A stretch of 64,000 bases of DNA from CAVPUA01 sp963708805 (GCA_963708805.1 CAVPUA010000003.1:1860001-1924000); one strand, 5' to 3'; counted from the stretch's first letter, positions 53,285 through 61,920 are shown. The notes: generated by a model from the sequence alone, not told the origin. Numbers and translations are program-made.

Positions 53285-54733
53285 TCCTTGATCAGGAGGT
53301 CGAGCTCGTCACGCAGCCAGCCCATCAGCTTGGCGCAGGTCGGGCATCTGGTCGCGGTCGGCGATCAGTCCGAAGTCGAGGTGACCGCAGGTAGCTCATG
53401 ACGGTGATGTTGAGGCCCATCCCGTCGGTGATCACCGAGATCGGGTAGTTCGCGACCACTCGGGCGCCGGCCAGGTAGAGCGGGATCTGCGGCCCGGGCA
53501 CGTTCGAGATCACCAGGTTCCAGGGCGGACGGCCCGCGCCCGACGTGGCCAGCGCGAACGTCGACCGCGCGGCGAGCGCCGAACACCGCCGGCGGGATGA
53601 AGTGGTTGGCGTCCTGCAGCAGCTCGGCCGGCAGCGCGCGGTGCCGCTCCTTCATGTCGCCCAGGGCGTTGTGGGTCAGCTTGAGCCGGTCGACCGGGTC
53701 GGCGACGTTGGTGAACAGGGGAGCGGTCTGCAGCATGATCTTGTTGCCGTACGTGCCGATCTCCTCCGTCGGTGCGAACCGAGATCGGGATCTGGGCGAC
53801 GAGCGGGTCGACCGGCAGGTCGTCGTGCTCGATCAGCCAGCGGCGGACGGCCCCCGCGCAGATCGAGACGACGACGTCGTTCACCGTCGTCCCGTGCCGG
53901 TTCTTGGCCTGCTTGACGTCCTCGAGCGGCAGCTGCCCGAAGGCAACGCGGCGGTGCGCCGAGACCCTGCCGGAGAACTGGGTGCGCGGCGCCTCCAGAC
54001 CGGCGAACGAACTTAAGGGCAGGCTGCCGCAGCACGAGTTGCTGCGCGCGGCCGATGAACCGCCCGACGCGGCCGACTCCGGGGACGACCGACGAGCGAG
54101 CGCACCTCGGCCAGGTTCGGCAGAGCCGCCGGCGCCGATCGGGCGAAGCGCAGTGGGAATCGGGCCAGCCCGAACACGCCCCGTCCGAACATCTCCAGGC
54201 TGCTCGGCAGCCGGTCGGTCGACTCGACGGGCTCCGGCGCCTCGCGGCCGTCAGGCGTCAGGTCGAGCAACGCCACCATGATCTCGGCGCCCGACAAGCC
54301 GTCGATGACGCTGTGGTGGATCTTGGTCAGGACGGCGACGTGGCCGTCTTCGAGACCGTGGATCAGGTACAGCTCCCACAGCGGGCGCGAGCGATCGAGC
54401 GGGCGGGCGACGATGCGCGCGACCTGCTCGGCCAGCTGAGCGTCCGTTCCCGGGAAGCGGCAGGGCCAACTCGCGGACGTGGAACTCCAGATCGAAGTCG
54501 GGGTCGTCGACCCAGTAGGAGTAGTCAAGACCGAACGGAACCTCGGCCAGGCGCCACCGCAACGGCGGAACCAGGGGCAGGCGATCGGCGAGATGCTGCT
54601 GCAACGTCGCCAGATCCAACGGACCGGCTTCCCGGCTGCGCGGGTCCAGCACGACCAGTCCGGCGACATGCCCGTATTGCGATGCTGTTTCCATGGCGAG
54701 GAACTGAGTGTCGAGACTGGTCAGCTGCCGCAT
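53281..54733 (-). CDS. WS/DGAT family acyltransferase (frameshifted)
   Basis: Wax ester synthase/diacylglycerol acyltransferase of about 480 residues, which forms triacylglycerol or wax esters from acyl-CoA. The family opening MRQLTSLDTQFLAMETASQY, the catalytic HHxxxDG motif as KIHHSVIDGLSG (near 54300), VNDVVVSICAGAVRRWL and the C-terminal SNVPGPQIPLYLAGARV are all recognisable. Several apparent frameshifts (for example near 54457, 54020, 53780, 53580 and 53400) split it. It is coupled to the methyltransferase gene by an ATGA overlap. The frame breaks end abruptly at the rpsA side. Confidence 0.85.
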
Positions 54734-54803
54734 GCTGACACCGTGGCCGTTCCTCTGCCCGATGTCCAGTCGGTGTGCTGCCGGTGCCCGGCCACGCACC
54801 GCG

Positions 54804-54833
54804 TTGACCACTTCCCCGACGAATCGGTACTCT
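54804..54833 (+). promoter_or_regulatory. Consensus-like promoter for rpsA
   Basis: TTGACC (-35, 54804-54809) and TACTCT (-10, 54828-54833) are separated by 18 bp. Transcription would start near 54840, giving an untranslated leader of about 170 nt before rpsA. Confidence 0.7.
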
Positions 54834-55010
54834 GGACAGTGCGTTGTCGGGTCTGCGTGCCTCTTCATGGTGCAGGCTCGCGATCGTCCTGCACGTCTGG
54901 CGCCTAATACGAACCGGGGTCCTGCTGACTCGGGGTCTGACCGGGGTCGTGCGTTCACCGGCGAAGGATCCGTCAGTCGCTTTGTTTCGAGCTTTGGAAT
55001 CCACTCCTAC

Positions 55011-56462
55011 ATGACGTCAACCGTGCAAGCCCCGACTACTCCGCAGATCGCCATCAACGACATCGGCGACGCCGACGCGTTCCTGGCGGCAATCGACTCC
55101 ACGATCAAGTACTTCAACGATGGCGACATCGTCGAGGGCACGATCGTCAAGGTCGACCGTGACGAGGTCCTGCTGGACATCGGCTACAAGACCGAGGGTG
55201 TCATCCCCTCCCGCGAACTTTCGATCAAGCACGATGTCGACCCCAACGAGGTCGTTTCCGTCGGCGATCAGATCGAGGCGCTGGTCCTCCAGAAGGAGGA
55301 CAAGGAAGGCCGCCTGATCCTGTCCAAGAAGCGCGCGCAGTACGAGCGCGCCTGGGGCACGATCGAGCAGAAGAAGGAGAACGACGAGGTCGTCGAAGGC
55401 ACCGTCATCGAGGTCGTCAAGGGCGGCCTGATCATCGACATCGGCTTGCGCGGCTTCCTGCCCGCGTCGCTGGTCGAGATGCGGCGCGTGCGCGACCTGC
55501 AGCCCTACGTCGGCCGCACCCTCGAAGCCAAGATCATCGAGCTCGACAAGAACCGCAACAACGTCGTGCTCTCGCGCCGCGCGTGGCTCGAGCAGACCCA
55601 GTCCGAGGTGCGCAGCGACTTCCTGAACAAGCTGGCCAAGGGCCAGGTCCGTACGGGTGTCGTCTCCTCGATCGTCAACTTCGGCGCGTTCGTCGATCTC
55701 GGCGGCGTCGATGGTCTCGTCCACGTGTCCGAGCTGTCCTGGAAGCACATCGACCACCCGTCCGAGGTCGTCGAGGTCGGCCAGGAGGTCACCGTCGAGG
55801 TTCTCGACATCGACCTCGACCGTGAGCGCGTCTCGCTGTCGCTCAAGGCCACCCAGGAAGACCCGTGGCGTCAGTTCGCCCGCACGCACCAGATCGGCCA
55901 GGTCGTTCCCGGCCGGGTCACCAAGCTGGTGCCGTTCGGTGCGTTCGTCCGCGTCCAGGACGGCATCGAGGGCCTGGTGCACATCTCCGAGCTGGCCGAG
56001 CGCCACGTCGAGATCCCGGAGCAGGTCGTGCAGGTCGGCGACGAGCTCCTGGTCAAGGTCATCGACATCGACCTCGAGCGTCGCCGCATCTCGCTGTCGC
56101 TGAAGCAGGCCAACGAGGGTGCGCTCTCTGAGGACTCCTTCGACCCGGCGCAGTACGGCATGGAGGCCCAGTACGACGACAAGGGCAACTACATCTACCC
56201 CGAGGGCTTCGACCCCGACACCCAGGAATGGCTGCCGGGCTTCGACGACCAGCGCGAGGCGTGGGAGAAGCGCTACGCCAAGGCGCGCGAGCGTTTCGAG
56301 GCGCACCGCAAGCAGCTCGGCGAGGCCCAGAAGGCCGACGCCGAGGCGGCTGCGGAGACCGGCGACGTCAGCTCGTACTCCTCGGAGTCGGGCGACGAAG
56401 GCGGTTCGCTCGCCTCGGACGAGGCCCTGGCCGCGCTGCGGGAGAAGCTCGCGGGTCGCTAG
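55011..56462 (+). CDS. rpsA: 30S ribosomal protein S1
   Basis: S1 holds mRNA at the 30S platform. The 483-residue protein has four S1/OB domains. Their starts are GDIVEGTIVKVDRDEVLLDI (about 38), DEVVEGTVIEVVKGGLIIDI, GQVRTGVVSSIVNFGAFVDL and GQVVPGRVTKLVPFGAFVRV (about 293). An acidic tail (AAAETGDVSSYSSESGDEGG) follows. Four domains is normal for actinobacteria, against six in enterobacteria. The ATG has only a weak GGA upstream. The gene is followed by a terminator, then coaE, matching mycobacterial order. The frame is intact. Confidence 0.97.
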   Translation: MTSTVQAPTTPQIAINDIGDADAFLAAIDSTIKYFNDGDIVEGTIVKVDRDEVLLDIGYKTEGVIPSRELSIKHDVDPNEVVSVGDQIEALVLQKEDKEGRLILSKKRAQYERAWGTIEQKKENDEVVEGTVIEVVKGGLIIDIGLRGFLPASLVEMRRVRDLQPYVGRTLEAKIIELDKNRNNVVLSRRAWLEQTQSEVRSDFLNKLAKGQVRTGVVSSIVNFGAFVDLGGVDGLVHVSELSWKHIDHPSEVVEVGQEVTVEVLDIDLDRERVSLSLKATQEDPWRQFARTHQIGQVVPGRVTKLVPFGAFVRVQDGIEGLVHISELAERHVEIPEQVVQVGDELLVKVIDIDLERRRISLSLKQANEGALSEDSFDPAQYGMEAQYDDKGNYIYPEGFDPDTQEWLPGFDDQREAWEKRYAKARERFEAHRKQLGEAQKADAEAAAETGDVSSYSSESGDEGGSLASDEALAALREKLAGR

Positions 56463-56472
56463 GCAACTGTCG

Positions 56473-56506
56473 AACGGGCCCGCGGACTTCGGTCGGCGGG
56501 CCCGTT
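56473..56506 (+). terminator. Terminator after rpsA
   Basis: AACGGGCCCGC (56473-56483) pairs over 11 bp with GCGGGCCCGTT (56496-56506), ten bases after the rpsA stop. It separates rpsA from coaE transcription. Confidence 0.8.
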
Positions 56507-56533
56507 GGCAATTCCGGGCGCACGCTCACGCCG

Positions 56534-56595
56534 ATTGGCGCCTTGGCCGGCGATTGGCGCGATATATCGCGCCAATGGCCGCTGAACGCGCCAAT
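56534..56595. promoter_or_regulatory. Four-half-site dyad operator upstream of coaE
   Basis: Four copies of ATTGGCGC occur, two forward (56534-56541 and 56553-56560) and two reversed (56569-56576 and 56588-56595). The copies in each pair are 19 bp apart, and all four are symmetrical about 56564/56565. The inner pair forms a perfect 24-bp palindrome (56553-56576, centre GATATATC). The last half-site abuts the -35 region of the putative coaE promoter. This looks like an operator for a dimer or tetramer of a repressor; the regulator is unknown. Confidence 0.7.
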
Positions 56596-56619
56596 GGACG
56601 AGGTGGTCGGGCACCTCGG

Positions 56620-56625
56620 TAGGGT
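56620..56625 (+). promoter_or_regulatory. -10 box for leaderless coaE
   Basis: TAGGGT ends seven bases before the coaE ATG. A weak -35 (TGGACG, 56595-56600) overlaps the end of the four-half-site dyad by one base and is spaced 19 bp from the -10. Confidence 0.5.
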
Positions 56626-56632
56626 CGCGATC

Positions 56633-57244
56633 ATGATCGTGGGACTGACCGGCGGCGTCGGCTCGGGCAAGAGCACCGTCGCGGCCCTGCTGGCCGAGCG
56701 CGGCGCGGTGGTCGTCGACGCCGACAAGATCGCGCGTGAGGTGGTCGAGCCGGGCACAGCCGGGCTGGCGGCCGTGGTCGCCGAGTTCGGACCGGCCGTG
56801 CTCACCGAGGACGGCACGCTCGATCGTCCGAAACTTGCCGAGATCGTGTTCACGGACGACGGCGCCCGTGCGCGACTCAACGCGATCGTCCATCCGCTCG
56901 TCGGCGAACGCTCGGCGCAGCTTGCCGCGCAGGCCGCGCCGGGCTCGATCGTGGTCTACGACGTGCCCCTGCTGGTCGAGGGCAACGTCGTTCGGGCCTA
57001 CCAGATGGTCATCGTGGTCGAGACGCCCCGGGAGCTGCGGATGCAGCGCCTGGCCGGACGCGGGATGGGCCGCGAGCAGGCCGAGGCGCGCATGGCGGCC
57101 CAGGCCACCGACGAGCAGCGGCGGGCGGTGGCCGACGAGGTGATCGTCAACGACGGCACCCTCGATGATCTTCGGACTGCCGTCGACGTGGTGTGGGAAC
57201 GCGTCCTGGCGAGGGCGGCGACGCTGGAACCTCGGGGCGATTAA
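56633..57244 (+). CDS. coaE: Dephospho-CoA kinase
   Basis: CoaE phosphorylates dephospho-CoA, the last step of CoA synthesis; CoaD, which precedes it in the pathway, is encoded at the start of this window. The 203-residue protein has the P-loop GLTGGVGSGKST (residues 4-15), the substrate stretch VVDADKIAREVVEPG and the lid YDVPLLVEGN. The later R-containing ETPRELRMQRLAGRGMGREQ segment is also typical. Mycobacterial CoaE carries an extra C-terminal domain; this one does not. Placement after rpsA is conserved. The start is ATG, apparently leaderless. Confidence 0.96.
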   Translation: MIVGLTGGVGSGKSTVAALLAERGAVVVDADKIAREVVEPGTAGLAAVVAEFGPAVLTEDGTLDRPKLAEIVFTDDGARARLNAIVHPLVGERSAQLAAQAAPGSIVVYDVPLLVEGNVVRAYQMVIVVETPRELRMQRLAGRGMGREQAEARMAAQATDEQRRAVADEVIVNDGTLDDLRTAVDVVWERVLARAATLEPRGD

Positions 57245-57265
57245 CGTCGGTCGCGACGCATCGGA

Positions 57266-57271
57266 TAGAGT
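57266..57271 (+). promoter_or_regulatory. -10 box for the tRNA-Gly/Cys/Val cluster
   Basis: TAGAGT lies 28 bases before tRNA-Gly and just after the coaE stop. It is a plausible promoter for the three tRNAs, with no convincing -35. Confidence 0.45.
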
Positions 57272-57298
57272 CATCGCCCGGCACGAAAGTGTGCCGAC

Positions 57299-57371
57299 GC
57301 GGACGTAGCGCAGCTGGTAGCGCATCACCTTGCCAAGGTGAGGGTCGCGGGTTCGAATCCCGTCGTCCGCT
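57299..57371 (+). tRNA. tRNA-Gly (GCC anticodon)
   Basis: Acceptor GCGGACG pairs with CGTCCGC. The anticodon loop TTGCCAA gives GCC. The T arm is GCGGG-TTCGAAT-CCCGT and the discriminator is T. No CCA is encoded. First of three closely spaced tRNAs. Confidence 0.96.
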
Positions 57372-57431
57372 CGAGAAAGCCCCCGGAGTACGGCGTTGCC
57401 GGGGGCAGGGCAGTCGGGTCGCCGACAACCC

Positions 57432-57503
57432 GGCGGCGTGGCCGAGTGGCTTAGGCAAGGGCCTGCAAAGCCCTGTACGCGGGTTCGATTCCCGCCGCCG
57501 CCT
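57432..57503 (+). tRNA. tRNA-Cys (GCA anticodon)
   Basis: Acceptor GGCGGCG pairs with CGCCGCC. Anticodon stem AGGGC/GCCCT with loop CTGCAAA gives GCA. The T arm is GCGGG-TTCGATT-CCCGC. Discriminator T is the identity base expected for cysteine. Confidence 0.96.
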
Positions 57504-57548
57504 CAGCACCGAACGCGACAACCGCACCGGATTCTCGGTGCCGCATAA

Positions 57549-57620
<72 letters not shown>

Positions 57621-57626
57621 CCCTTG

Positions 57627-57649
57627 GAGGCCCCGGATTCCGGGGCCTC
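57627..57649 (+). terminator. Terminator after the tRNA cluster
   Basis: GAGGCCCCGG pairs with CCGGGGCCTC over 10 bp around a three-base loop and is followed by a T-containing stretch (agtcattttc). It lies seven bases after tRNA-Val. Confidence 0.85.
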
Positions 57650-57743
57650 TAGTCATTTTCAGGGTCTTGCCGCCTCAATGGCTGGGACACTCCGATGCCG
57701 TTCGTCCCGCCGGTCTGTGCGATCGGATCTCATCTGAGCACGC

Positions 57744-58418
57744 CTAGCGGAATCGCGGATCGCGGCTCAACCAGTCGGCGACTTCGGCCGCCCCTTCGCA
57801 GACAGTCTTGGCTCCGGCGCCCGTCAACTCGTCGGCCGAGATGCCCCCGGTGAGGACGCCGACGGCTTCCAAGCCCGCCCTTCCGGCCGCCTTCATGTCC
57901 CAAGTCGCATCCCCGACGAAGATCAACCGATCCGACGCGCAGCCCGAACGCTCCCGCGCGATGTCGACGATCCCGGGATCAGGCTTGGCCTGATCGACGT
58001 CCTCGGCGCTGGTCACGGCGTGGATGAAGTCGTCCACGTCGAGCACATCCCGCAACAGCTTCAACTCGTCCTCCGGCGCCGACGTCGCCAGCACCACGCG
58101 GACGCCGCGCCCGGCCAGCCCCGTGATCAGGTCGCGCGCTCCCGGCAGCGCTCGCAGCTCCGGGGCGCTCGACGAGTACACCTCGCCGTGCCGATTCTTG
58201 GCCCGGTCACCCAACTCGTCGGCATCATCGCCCAGCAGTTCGTCCAGCATCAGCGAAGAATCCATGCCGATCGCTCGGTGGATCTTCCAGGCCGGGACGT
58301 TCCGGCCAACCGACTGGAACGCCTCGATCCAGGCGGCCACGTGCAGGTAATTGGAATCGACGAGGGTGCCGTCGATGTCGAACAGCACTCCGCGCGGGAC
58401 TTGGTCGGGATCGGTCAC
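57744..58418 (-). CDS. HAD-superfamily phosphatase
   Basis: A 224-residue HAD hydrolase of the beta-phosphoglucomutase/phosphoglycolate phosphatase type. Motif I is VLFDIDGTLVD (nucleophile Asp), motif II LATSAPED, motif III Lys in QAKPDPGIVD and motif IV FVGDATWDMKAA. A helical cap lies between motifs I and II (AWIEAFQSVGRNVPAWKIHR). It would hydrolyse a small phosphorylated metabolite; the substrate cannot be read. It is divergent from the UvrA paralogue. Confidence 0.85.
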   Translation of the reverse strand: MTDPDQVPRGVLFDIDGTLVDSNYLHVAAWIEAFQSVGRNVPAWKIHRAIGMDSSLMLDELLGDDADELGDRAKNRHGEVYSSSAPELRALPGARDLITGLAGRGVRVVLATSAPEDELKLLRDVLDVDDFIHAVTSAEDVDQAKPDPGIVDIARERSGCASDRLIFVGDATWDMKAAGRAGLEAVGVLTGGISADELTGAGAKTVCEGAAEVADWLSRDPRFR

Positions 58419-58433
58419 CTCGGCGTCCTACCC

Positions 58434-58463
58434 CGAATCGAGCGGGTTATCGCGAATCGAGCG
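58434..58463 (+). repeat. 11-bp direct repeat between the HAD and uvrA-like genes
   Basis: CGAATCGAGCG occurs at 58434-58444 and again at 58453-58463, with 19 bp between starts, in the 75-bp divergent intergenic region. It may be an operator or chance. Confidence 0.4.
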
Positions 58464-58493
58464 AAGCCGCGCCTGAGTGGGTAAGCAGGCGTC

Positions 58494-60962
58494 ATGCCCA
58501 ACGACCCGAGCGACCACTTCGTCCGCGTGCGGGGCGCCACCGAGCACAACCTGCGCAACGTCGACGTCGACATCCCGCGCGACGCGATGGTGGCGTTCAC
58601 CGGGGTGTCCGGGTCGGGCAAGTCGTCGCTGGCGTTCGGGACGCTCTACGCCGAGGCCCAGCGCCGCTACTTCGAGTCGGTCGCGCCCTACGCCCGCCGG
58701 CTGTTGCAGCAGGTCGGGGCGCCGCACGTGCAGGAGATCAGCGGGCTGCCGCCGGCGGTCGCCCTGCAGCAGCGCCGGGGATCGGCCAGCGCCAGGTCGT
58801 CGGTCGGCACGATCACCACCCTGTCGAACCTGCTGCGGATGCTCTACTCACGCGCCGGCACCTATCCAGCCGGCGCCGACCGGCTCGAGGCCGAGGCGTT
58901 CTCGCCGAACACGGTGGCCGGGGCCTGCCCCAACTGCCACGGCCTGGGCGTGGTGCACGACGTGGTCGAGGAGCTGCTCGTGCCCGACCCGTCGCTGAGC
59001 ATCCGGGAGGGCGCGATCGCGTCATGGCCCGGCGCGTGGCAGGGCGTCAACCTGCGCAGCGTCGTGAGCGGTCTGGGCATCGACGTGGACAAGCCGTGGC
59101 GGCAGCTGAGGAAGAAGGACCGCGACTGGCTGCTCTACACCGATGAGCAGCCGGCGGTGTTGATCAAGCCGGAGCGCGACCGCATCGACTACGGCTACAA
59201 CGGGACGTTCTGGAGTGCCCGCAAGCACGTCATGCACACCCTGGCCGACTCCAAGAGCCAGCAGATGCGCGACCGGGCGATGCGCTTCGTGCAGAGCGTC
59301 CCGTGCCCCGTCTGCCACGGCAGCGGGCTGCGGGCCGAGGCGCTGGCCGTGACCGTCGGCGGCCGGTCGATCGCCGAGGTGAACGCGCTGCCGCTGGCCG
59401 AGGTGGCTGCGTTGCTAGGTCCGATCGCCCAGCTGGCCGACGTCGGGGCCGCGATCTCGAACGCGACATCGGGAGAGGCGACCGAGGTAGCGGTGCGGCT
59501 CAGCGCCGACCTCGTCGCTCGCATCGAGGTGCTGCTCGATCTCGGCCTGGGCTACCTCAGCCTGGGCCGCCGCTCGCCGACGCTGTCACCGGGTGAGACG
59601 CAGCGATTGCGCATCGCGACGCAGCTGCGCTCCGGTCTGTTCGGGGTCGTCTATGTGCTCGACGAGCCGTCGGCCGGTCTGCACCCGGCCGACGCCGAGC
59701 CGCTGCTGGACGTGCTCGATCGCCTGAAAGCATCGGGCAATTCCTTGTTCGTCGTCGAGCATGACCTGGACGTCGTCCGCCGAGCCGACTGGGTGATCGA
59801 CATCGGGCCGGGCGCGGGCGAGGGCGGCGGACGCGTGCTCTACAGCGGACCGGTCGCCGGCCTCGAAGCCGTCGAGGAGTCGATCACCAGCCAGTACCTG
59901 TTCGGACGGGCCGAGCGACTCGATCATGAACCGCGGACGCCGTCCGGGTGGCTGCACCTACGCGGGGTCTCCCGGCACAACCTGCACGACGTGTGGGTCG
60001 ACATCCCGCTCTGCGTGTTGACGGCCGTCACCGGGGTGTCCGGGTCGGGCAAGTCGACGCTGGTCACCCAGGTGCTGTCGGAGCTCGTCCGCCGGCACCT
60101 CGGTCAGTCGCCGGATGACCCCGATGACGCCGAGCTGGACATTGATGTCCAGGACGCCTCGGGCCTCGAATCGTTCGACCGTCTCGTACGGGTCGACCAG
60201 CGCCCGATCGGCCGCACGCCGCGCTCGAACCTGGCGACCTACACCGGCCTGTTCGACGCGGTGCGCAAGGTCTACGCGGCGACCGACGAGGCCACCGCGC
60301 GCGGCTACTCGGCCGGGCGCTTCTCCTTCAACGTCCCCGAAGGACGGTGCGAGACCTGCCAGGGCGAGGGATTCGTCGCCGTCGAGCTGTTGTTCCTGCC
60401 CGGAACGTACGCGCCGTGCCCGACCTGCCACGGCGCGCGGTACAACGCCGAGACACTTGAAGTGACCTACCGGGGCAAGAACATCGCCGCCGTGCTGGCG
60501 ATGCCGGTCGACGAAGCGGCCTTGTTCCTGGCCGACGTGCCGGCTGCGGCTCGCAGCCTCGAGACCTTGCGCGACGTCGGCCTCGGCTATCTGCGGCTGG
60601 GCCAGCCGGCAACCGAGCTCAGCGGCGGCGAGGCGCAGCGGATCAAGCTGGCCACCGAACTGCAGCGGGCCCGCCGCGGCCACGCGCTCTACCTGCTCGA
60701 CGAGCCGACCGCCGGCTTGCACCCGTCCGACATTGCCTTGCTCCTACGGCAGCTGCACCGTCTGGTCGAGGGCGGCAACACCGTCGTCCTGGTCGAACAC
60801 GATCTGGACGTGGTCGCCACCGCCGATTGGGTGATCGACCTCGGGCCTGGAGGCGGAGACGCTGGCGGTCAGGTGGTCGCGGTCGGTCCGCCGGCCAAGA
60901 TCGCTCGCGCCAAGCGCAGCGCGACCGCGCCTTATCTCGCGCGGCGGCTGGCCCGTTCTTGA
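58494..60962 (+). CDS. UvrA paralogue (UvrA2-like ABC ATPase)
   Basis: An 822-residue UvrA-family protein with two ABC ATPase halves. Walker A motifs are GVSGSGKSS (about 39) and GVSGSGKST (about 517). Signatures are LSPGETQRLRIATQL and LSGGEAQRIKLATEL; Walker B motifs are VYVLDEPSAGLHP and LYLLDEPTAGLHP. Zinc CxxC pairs are CPNCHGLG, CPVCHGSG and CETCQGEG...CPTCHGAR. It is 120-150 residues shorter than housekeeping UvrA and has little sequence in the first half for the UvrB-binding domain. That is the class II (UvrA2/DrrC-like) form, often tied to DNA-damaging drug tolerance rather than normal excision repair. The frame is intact. Confidence 0.88.
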   Translation: MPNDPSDHFVRVRGATEHNLRNVDVDIPRDAMVAFTGVSGSGKSSLAFGTLYAEAQRRYFESVAPYARRLLQQVGAPHVQEISGLPPAVALQQRRGSASARSSVGTITTLSNLLRMLYSRAGTYPAGADRLEAEAFSPNTVAGACPNCHGLGVVHDVVEELLVPDPSLSIREGAIASWPGAWQGVNLRSVVSGLGIDVDKPWRQLRKKDRDWLLYTDEQPAVLIKPERDRIDYGYNGTFWSARKHVMHTLADSKSQQMRDRAMRFVQSVPCPVCHGSGLRAEALAVTVGGRSIAEVNALPLAEVAALLGPIAQLADVGAAISNATSGEATEVAVRLSADLVARIEVLLDLGLGYLSLGRRSPTLSPGETQRLRIATQLRSGLFGVVYVLDEPSAGLHPADAEPLLDVLDRLKASGNSLFVVEHDLDVVRRADWVIDIGPGAGEGGGRVLYSGPVAGLEAVEESITSQYLFGRAERLDHEPRTPSGWLHLRGVSRHNLHDVWVDIPLCVLTAVTGVSGSGKSTLVTQVLSELVRRHLGQSPDDPDDAELDIDVQDASGLESFDRLVRVDQRPIGRTPRSNLATYTGLFDAVRKVYAATDEATARGYSAGRFSFNVPEGRCETCQGEGFVAVELLFLPGTYAPCPTCHGARYNAETLEVTYRGKNIAAVLAMPVDEAALFLADVPAAARSLETLRDVGLGYLRLGQPATELSGGEAQRIKLATELQRARRGHALYLLDEPTAGLHPSDIALLLRQLHRLVEGGNTVVLVEHDLDVVATADWVIDLGPGGGDAGGQVVAVGPPAKIARAKRSATAPYLARRLARS

Positions 60963-60984
60963 TCGGGTACGTTGCGACCCGATC
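60961..60984 (+). terminator. Hairpin overlapping the uvrA-like stop
   Basis: GATCGGGT (60961-60968) pairs with ACCCGATC (60977-60984) over 8 bp around an eight-base loop. It overlaps the stop codon and lies between convergent genes. Confidence 0.5.
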
Positions 60985-61090
60985 AGATCGTCGCAGTGTC
61001 AGGATCGACTGACTCGAGATCTGCCGTACCTCCGCAGATCGCTTATCGGGCTTCAAATCTGACCCGACGCCGTACGAACTCGTCGACGCA

Positions 61091-61804
61091 TTAGGGGCCG
61101 AGTAGCTCGCCCGTCTCCACGAGATGCTGAGCAACCTCGATCAACTTGCGGTTTGCTTGCTGCGATGCCTGTGAAAGGCAGGAGAAGGCATCGTCAGGCG
61201 TGATTTTCAGGCGTTCGACGAGGATGCCTTTGGCTTGGCCGATGATGTCGCGATTGCTCAGTGCGTGCTGTAGTTGCGCAGTGCGCTGGGCGTCAGCCAG
61301 TGCGATGGCCGCGTGGGCGGCGTACAGGTCGGTCAGCTGGCGGTGCTGCGGCGCGAAGGCGTCGGGCTTTGCGCCGTAGAGACTGAGTGTTCCCAGCCGC
61401 AGCTCATCGACCCAGAGCGGCACGCACATCATGCTCGACACTCCGAGCTCGGCCGCCCGTTCGTTGAATCGCGGCCACCGGCCGTCGGTCATTGTGTTGT
61501 CGATGGTGATGACTGCTTGCTCGCGGGCAGCGTCAATGCAGGGGCCGACGCCGGTTGTCTGTTGTAACGAATCCAAGGCTTCGGGGGGCTCGCCCAACGT
61601 GGCCTGGGGCTGGAGCCGACCACGGATCAGCAGGATCAAGCCGGCGTATTCGGCCGGCCCGATGGTCGCGACAGCGTGGCCGATGATCGCGTCGAGGGTG
61701 GGTTGAAGTTCGGCGTTCTTCACGTGAAGCGAGCGAGCCAACAAGACGAGCGCGCGCCCAGTCTCATCGCCCAGGTCCTCAAGGGGGTGCGTGCGGTCCG
61801 TCAT
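61091..61804 (-). CDS. GAF-ANTAR transcription antiterminator
   Basis: A 237-residue cytoplasmic regulator. A GAF sensor domain (about residues 30-165; LQPTLDAIIGHAVATIGPAE, MMCVPLWVDELRLGTLSLYG) is followed by a C-terminal ANTAR domain (about 175-232; NRDIIGQAKGILVERLKITP) that binds hairpin pairs in mRNA. Start ATG 61804 is preferred; an in-frame start at 61831 gives nine more residues. It is divergent from the catalase gene, with 116 bp between them, so a stress-related role is plausible. The ligand is unknown. Confidence 0.88.
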   Translation of the reverse strand: MTDRTHPLEDLGDETGRALVLLARSLHVKNAELQPTLDAIIGHAVATIGPAEYAGLILLIRGRLQPQATLGEPPEALDSLQQTTGVGPCIDAAREQAVITIDNTMTDGRWPRFNERAAELGVSSMMCVPLWVDELRLGTLSLYGAKPDAFAPQHRQLTDLYAAHAAIALADAQRTAQLQHALSNRDIIGQAKGILVERLKITPDDAFSCLSQASQQANRKLIEVAQHLVETGELLGP

Positions 61805-61920
61805 ATCGCATCCTCTCGACTCGGTCGTCAAAACGTGGCCCGTTCCGGCACGAGCGTGTTACGGTCGAAGCCAGGTGAAGACCCTCGCCTCCACGTTCGT
61901 AAAACTAGTGGAGCGCTGCC

